Shown: piece by piece, positions 42,630 through 45,135 of the stretch
Layout of the letters: every line of letters starts with the position of its first letter
Position numbering within the stretch: position 1 is the first letter of the stretch
Assembly (NCBI GenBank): GCA_938012815.1
Contig: CALLVV010000072.1
Coordinates: forward strand, 1-45,135
Reading direction: 5' to 3'
Source of the DNA: an uncultured Propionibacteriaceae bacterium
GTDB taxonomy: Bacteria; Actinomycetota; Actinomycetes; Propionibacteriales; Propionibacteriaceae
DNA length: 45,135 nt
The notes under the pieces: model-generated
Database searches by the model: none
Told to the model about the DNA's origin: nothing
Seen by the model: only the letters and a program-made list of their open reading frames with translations
Made by a program: the position numbers and the translations under genes

Positions 42630-43376
42630 ATGGATGAGCTACGGTGTGACCCGGGCTGGGTTGAGGAACTGATGGGGGCGTATTTCGGGTATCGGGGTGG
42701 CCCGTTGGGGGTGGGTGAGGCGGCTTCCCCGGAGGTGTTGGAGCGTTTCGAGGGAGTGTTTCCGGCTTCGATTCTGCAGATCTGGCGGACCGTTGGTTTC
42801 GATGGTTTCGCCAACGGCAGAAGCTGGATCACGAATCCTTTGGAGTGGGCGCCGGCGGTGGAGTCGTGGTTGGAGGGCCTGGACCTGCCCTTCCCGGATC
42901 AACGGTGGTGGTGCATCACCCGTACCCCCATGGGAAGCATGCGCTTGTGGGGGGAGGTCTCCGGACCCGCACTGAAGATCCACTCAGTGCTGGGGGTTTT
43001 ACGTCCAAGTTTTGCTTCTCATCGGGACATGTTGGATCCGGTGATGCGGGAACGAATGGGCTGTAGTCGCCTACTGTCCGTGACGAAGGATGTTGCTCGG
43101 GATGATGTCTCGAGGCGGCGGCTGGCTGATGAGGGATTCAAAAAGTTCGGGTCTCTCGGCCCAGGCGAAGTGTTCGCCCTGGTACCGGCCTACTGCCTGA
43201 CAGGCCGCCTCGACGCATCACTTCTCGCCAAGGAACCCGCAGTAGCGCATGTGGCGTTCCTGGGACAAAACACCGAACCAGAGATGCGACCCGATTTGAT
43301 GGCTTCCTTTGGTGATGCGCTTGTTGAACACATCGTCACCCAGGACAACCAGCCTCCCACCGAGCCTGGGCAGTGA
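42630..43376 (+). CDS. GAD-like/Tdi1-type immunity protein, copy 1
   Basis: A 248-aa cytosolic protein. The N-terminal half resembles the GAD-like domain (ILQIWRTVGFDGFANG, WITNPLEW, WWCITRTPMGSMRLWGE) and the C-terminal part the DUF1851/Tdi1 C-terminal domain (KKFGSLGPGEVFALVPAYCLTG and VAHVAFLGQ). Proteins of this architecture include immunity proteins that neutralise DNase-type effectors in polymorphic toxin systems. No toxin is visible nearby. TAGTGT (42618-42623) is 6 nt before the ATG, with no Shine-Dalgarno. Confidence 0.82.
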   Translation: MDELRCDPGWVEELMGAYFGYRGGPLGVGEAASPEVLERFEGVFPASILQIWRTVGFDGFANGRSWITNPLEWAPAVESWLEGLDLPFPDQRWWCITRTPMGSMRLWGEVSGPALKIHSVLGVLRPSFASHRDMLDPVMRERMGCSRLLSVTKDVARDDVSRRRLADEGFKKFGSLGPGEVFALVPAYCLTGRLDASLLAKEPAVAHVAFLGQNTEPEMRPDLMASFGDALVEHIVTQDNQPPTEPGQ

Positions 43377-43391
43377 TCAAGAGACACTGCC

Positions 43392-43631
43392 ATGACCGAC
43401 CCCCACACACAAGAACAAACACAGACACACAATCCGGAGCAGGAGCCGGGACAGGCACAGGGATGGGAGCAGGAACCAGTAGGGCTTGCTGGTGCGGCTC
43501 CCGGCACGACAGCAACTTCCGTGATACACGGAACCGGTCCGGGTTTGGTGGCCACCGATGGTTTCCATCCCGCCCTCACCGATGATGGAGACCACGAGCC
43601 TTATTCACGGCCTTCCTCAAGTGCACCCTGA
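43392..43631 (+). CDS. Short Gln/Glu/Pro-rich frame after immunity gene 1
   Basis: A 79-codon frame, MTDPHTQEQTQT then QEPGQAQGWEQEPVGLAGA, 15 nt after the immunity stop. The first 34 codons are repeated exactly after copy 2, then the two diverge. Low complexity with no known motif. It could be a small protein or the stump of a larger gene carried in the repeat. Confidence 0.35.
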   Translation: MTDPHTQEQTQTHNPEQEPGQAQGWEQEPVGLAGAAPGTTATSVIHGTGPGLVATDGFHPALTDDGDHEPYSRPSSSAP

Positions 43632-43657
43632 CTAGGGGCTTTGCTGGCCGACACGCC

Positions 43658-43674
43658 GTCTGTGAATAAACCTC
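43658..43674 (-). repeat. Right copy of the 17-bp inverted repeat flanking immunity gene 1
   Basis: Reverse complement GAGGTTTATTCACAGAC. Together with 42476-42492 it brackets about 1.2 kb holding immunity gene 1 and its short downstream frame. Confidence 0.5.
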
Positions 43675-43732
43675 CACGTCTCCGGTTTTGGTTTCTCTGT
43701 TCGGTTCTGTCTCTGGCCGGTAGTGTGTGGTC

Positions 43733-44479
43733 ATGGATGAGTTACGGTGTGACCCGGGCTGGGTTGAGGAGCAGATGGGGGCGTATTTCGGGTATCGGGG
43801 TGGCCCACTGGGGGTGGGGGAAGCAGCATCCCCGGAGGTGTTGGAGTACTTCGAAGGAATATTCCCGGCCTCGATCCTCCAGATCTGGCGAACCGTCGGC
43901 TTCGACGGCATCGCCAACGGCAGAAGCTGGATCACAAACCCCCTGGAGTGGGCATCAGCGGTGGAGTCCTGGCTGGAGGGCCTGGACCTGCCCTTCCCGG
44001 ATCAACGGTGGTGGTGTATCGCCCGTACCCCCATGGGCAGCATGCGGTTGTGGGGGGAGGTCTCCGGACCCGCACTGAAGATCATCTCAGTGTTCGGATT
44101 TTTGTATCCGGATTCCGCTTCTCATCGGAACATGCTGGATCCGGTCATGCGGGAACGAATGGGCTGTAGTCGCCTACTGTCCGTGACGAAGGACAGTGCC
44201 CGGGATGATGTCTCGAGGCGGCGGTTGGCTGATGAGGGTTTCAAGAAGTTCGGGTCTCTTGGCCCAGGCGAAGTGTTCGCCCTGGTACCGGCCTACTGCC
44301 TGACAGGCCGCCTCGACGCATCACTTCTCGCCAAGGAACCCGCAGTAGCGCATGTGGCGTTCCTGGGACAAAACACCGAACCAGAGATGCGACCCGATTT
44401 GATGGCTTCCTTTGGTGATGCGCTTGTTGAACACATCGTCACCCAGGACAACCAGCCTCCCACCGAGCCTGGGCAGTGA
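43733..44479 (+). CDS. GAD-like/Tdi1-type immunity protein, copy 2
   Basis: 248 aa, the same length and architecture as copy 1, 1103 bp downstream. Differences cluster near residues 15, 43 and 120-135 (IISVFGFLYPDS against IHSVLGVLRPSF), while 43158-43491 and 44261-44594 are identical (334 bp, across the stop codon and into the spacer). This points to recent duplication or gene conversion. The same TAGTGT box (43721-43726) is 6 nt before the ATG. Confidence 0.82.
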   Translation: MDELRCDPGWVEEQMGAYFGYRGGPLGVGEAASPEVLEYFEGIFPASILQIWRTVGFDGIANGRSWITNPLEWASAVESWLEGLDLPFPDQRWWCIARTPMGSMRLWGEVSGPALKIISVFGFLYPDSASHRNMLDPVMRERMGCSRLLSVTKDSARDDVSRRRLADEGFKKFGSLGPGEVFALVPAYCLTGRLDASLLAKEPAVAHVAFLGQNTEPEMRPDLMASFGDALVEHIVTQDNQPPTEPGQ

Positions 44480-44494
44480 TCAAGAGACACTGCC

Positions 44495-45097
44495 ATGACC
44501 GACCCCCACACACAAGAACAAACACAGACACACAATCCGGAGCAGGAGCCGGGACAGGCACAGGGATGGGAGCAGGAACCAGTAGGGCTTGCTGCCGCGT
44601 CTCCCGGTACGGCCACACCATCCGTGCTCCATGGAACCGGTCCGGGTCTGGCGGTCGTCGATGCTGTCCGCCAGCCCTCACCTGTGACGGGCACCAGGTT
44701 CTGGTTGTGGTTTCCCTGTTCGGTTCTGTCTCTGGCCGGTAGTGTGTGGTCATGGACGAGTTACGGTGTGACCCGGGTTGGGTTGAGGAACAGCTTGAGG
44801 ACTTCTTCAGGGTTGAGGGTGGCCCGTTGGGGGTGGGTGAGGCGGCTTCCCCGGAGGTGTTGGAACGTTTCGAGGGAGTGTTCCCGGCCTCGATTCTGCA
44901 GATCTGGCGAACCGTGGGTTTCGACGGTTTCGCTCATGGTAGGCATTGGATCACGAACCCCCTGGAGTGGGCGCCGGCAGTGGAGTCCTGGCTGGAGGAC
45001 CTCGAGTTGCCGTTCCCAGAACAGCAGTGGTGGTGCATCGCCCGCACCCCCATGGGAAGCATGCAACTATGGGGAGAAACCTCCGGACCCGCACTGA
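44495..45097 (+). CDS. Short Gln/Glu/Pro-rich frame after immunity gene 2
   Basis: Starts like the frame at 43392 (34 identical codons). It stays open for 200 codons only because it runs out of phase through the start of immunity copy 3; anything past about residue 65 is probably not real protein. Evidence for expression is weak. Confidence 0.25.
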   Translation: MTDPHTQEQTQTHNPEQEPGQAQGWEQEPVGLAAASPGTATPSVLHGTGPGLAVVDAVRQPSPVTGTRFWLWFPCSVLSLAGSVWSWTSYGVTRVGLRNSLRTSSGLRVARWGWVRRLPRRCWNVSRECSRPRFCRSGEPWVSTVSLMVGIGSRTPWSGRRQWSPGWRTSSCRSQNSSGGASPAPPWEACNYGEKPPDPH

Positions 45098-45135
45098 ACA
45101 TCGTCTCAGTGTTCGGGTTTTTGTATCCGGATTCC
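44752..45135 (+). CDS. GAD-like/Tdi1-type immunity protein, copy 3 (cut by window end)
   Basis: The first 128 codons of a third paralogue: MDELRCDPGWVEEQLEDFF, then GGPLGVGEAASPEVLERFEGVFP, WITNPLEW and WWCIARTPMGSMQLWGE. It differs from copies 1 and 2 at residues 15-22 and 88-98 (EDLELPFPEQQ). The upstream 45 bp, including TAGTGT (44740-44745), nearly match copy 2. The C-terminal domain lies beyond the window. Confidence 0.8.
   Translation, partial: MDELRCDPGWVEEQLEDFFRVEGGPLGVGEAASPEVLERFEGVFPASILQIWRTVGFDGFAHGRHWITNPLEWAPAVESWLEDLELPFPEQQWWCIARTPMGSMQLWGETSGPALNIVSVFGFLYPDS

Noticed and set aside
1..45135. CRISPR arrays, tRNA genes, rRNA genes and complete insertion sequences
   Set aside because: None seen on either strand; the tandem repeats present have no spacers, and no transposase-like protein was recognised.

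Overview
The window is high-GC actinobacterial chromosome, most likely from a Propionibacteriaceae member such as Arachnia or a relative. This is inferred from gene content (FemX-type peptidoglycan branching enzyme, SecA2, PonA next to a GT87 protein, a K+-independent H+-pyrophosphatase, UMF1 and PAC2 proteins) and from many genes whose -10 element lies 6-7 nt before the start codon (leaderless starts). No rRNA, tRNA, CRISPR array or intact insertion sequence was seen.

Region 1 (1-12.4 kb) is mostly core. It holds a Tat-exported NlpC/P60 hydrolase, 1.9 kb without a convincing gene, a Nudix hydrolase behind ilvE, a secreted HExxH protein, an FKBP, an MFS transporter, a divergent PRPP synthetase, SecA2, a lipoprotein and MogA/MoaB. 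A seven-unit 19-bp tandem repeat lies between secA2 and prs.

Region 2 (12.5-14.6 kb) is an accessory patch of lower GC: a small lipoprotein gene overlaps (TAATG) a frameshifted SGNH hydrolase gene, followed in another frame by a Ser/Thr/Pro-rich tail ending in LPNTGD.

Region 3 (14.7-30.1 kb) holds PAC2, UMF1, two small unknown proteins, an SRPBCC/AHSA1 protein, the pyrophosphatase hppA, a DUF4282 protein, a tight femX-alanine racemase-like pair, a GT87-type membrane protein downstream of ponA, a YbjN-like protein and a small membrane protein. Several serve cell-wall synthesis.

Region 4 (30.2-34.1 kb) looks like a decaying defence or toxin-antitoxin island: an HsdR-like remnant, an XRE/ImmA-IrrE regulator with only the N-terminus of its PIN-like partner, a Panacea antitoxin coupled to a Doc toxin that has lost its Fic motif, and an AAA_14/DUF4143 ATPase preceded by 23-bp iterons.

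Region 5 (34.1-39.7 kb) is again core-like: YibE/F, a zinc-finger rhomboid protease, a lipoprotein penicillin-binding protein and TerC.

Region 6 (39.9-45.1 kb, running off the end) is the most unusual part. Two membrane-anchored paralogues of the region 2 lipoprotein precede a second broken SGNH hydrolase, with a stop codon inside its catalytic motif. Then follows a tandem array of at least three GAD-like/Tdi1-type immunity genes with recent gene-conversion tracts. The small anchored protein plus SGNH hydrolase, found at two loci and here beside an immunity array, is the best candidate for an undescribed module.
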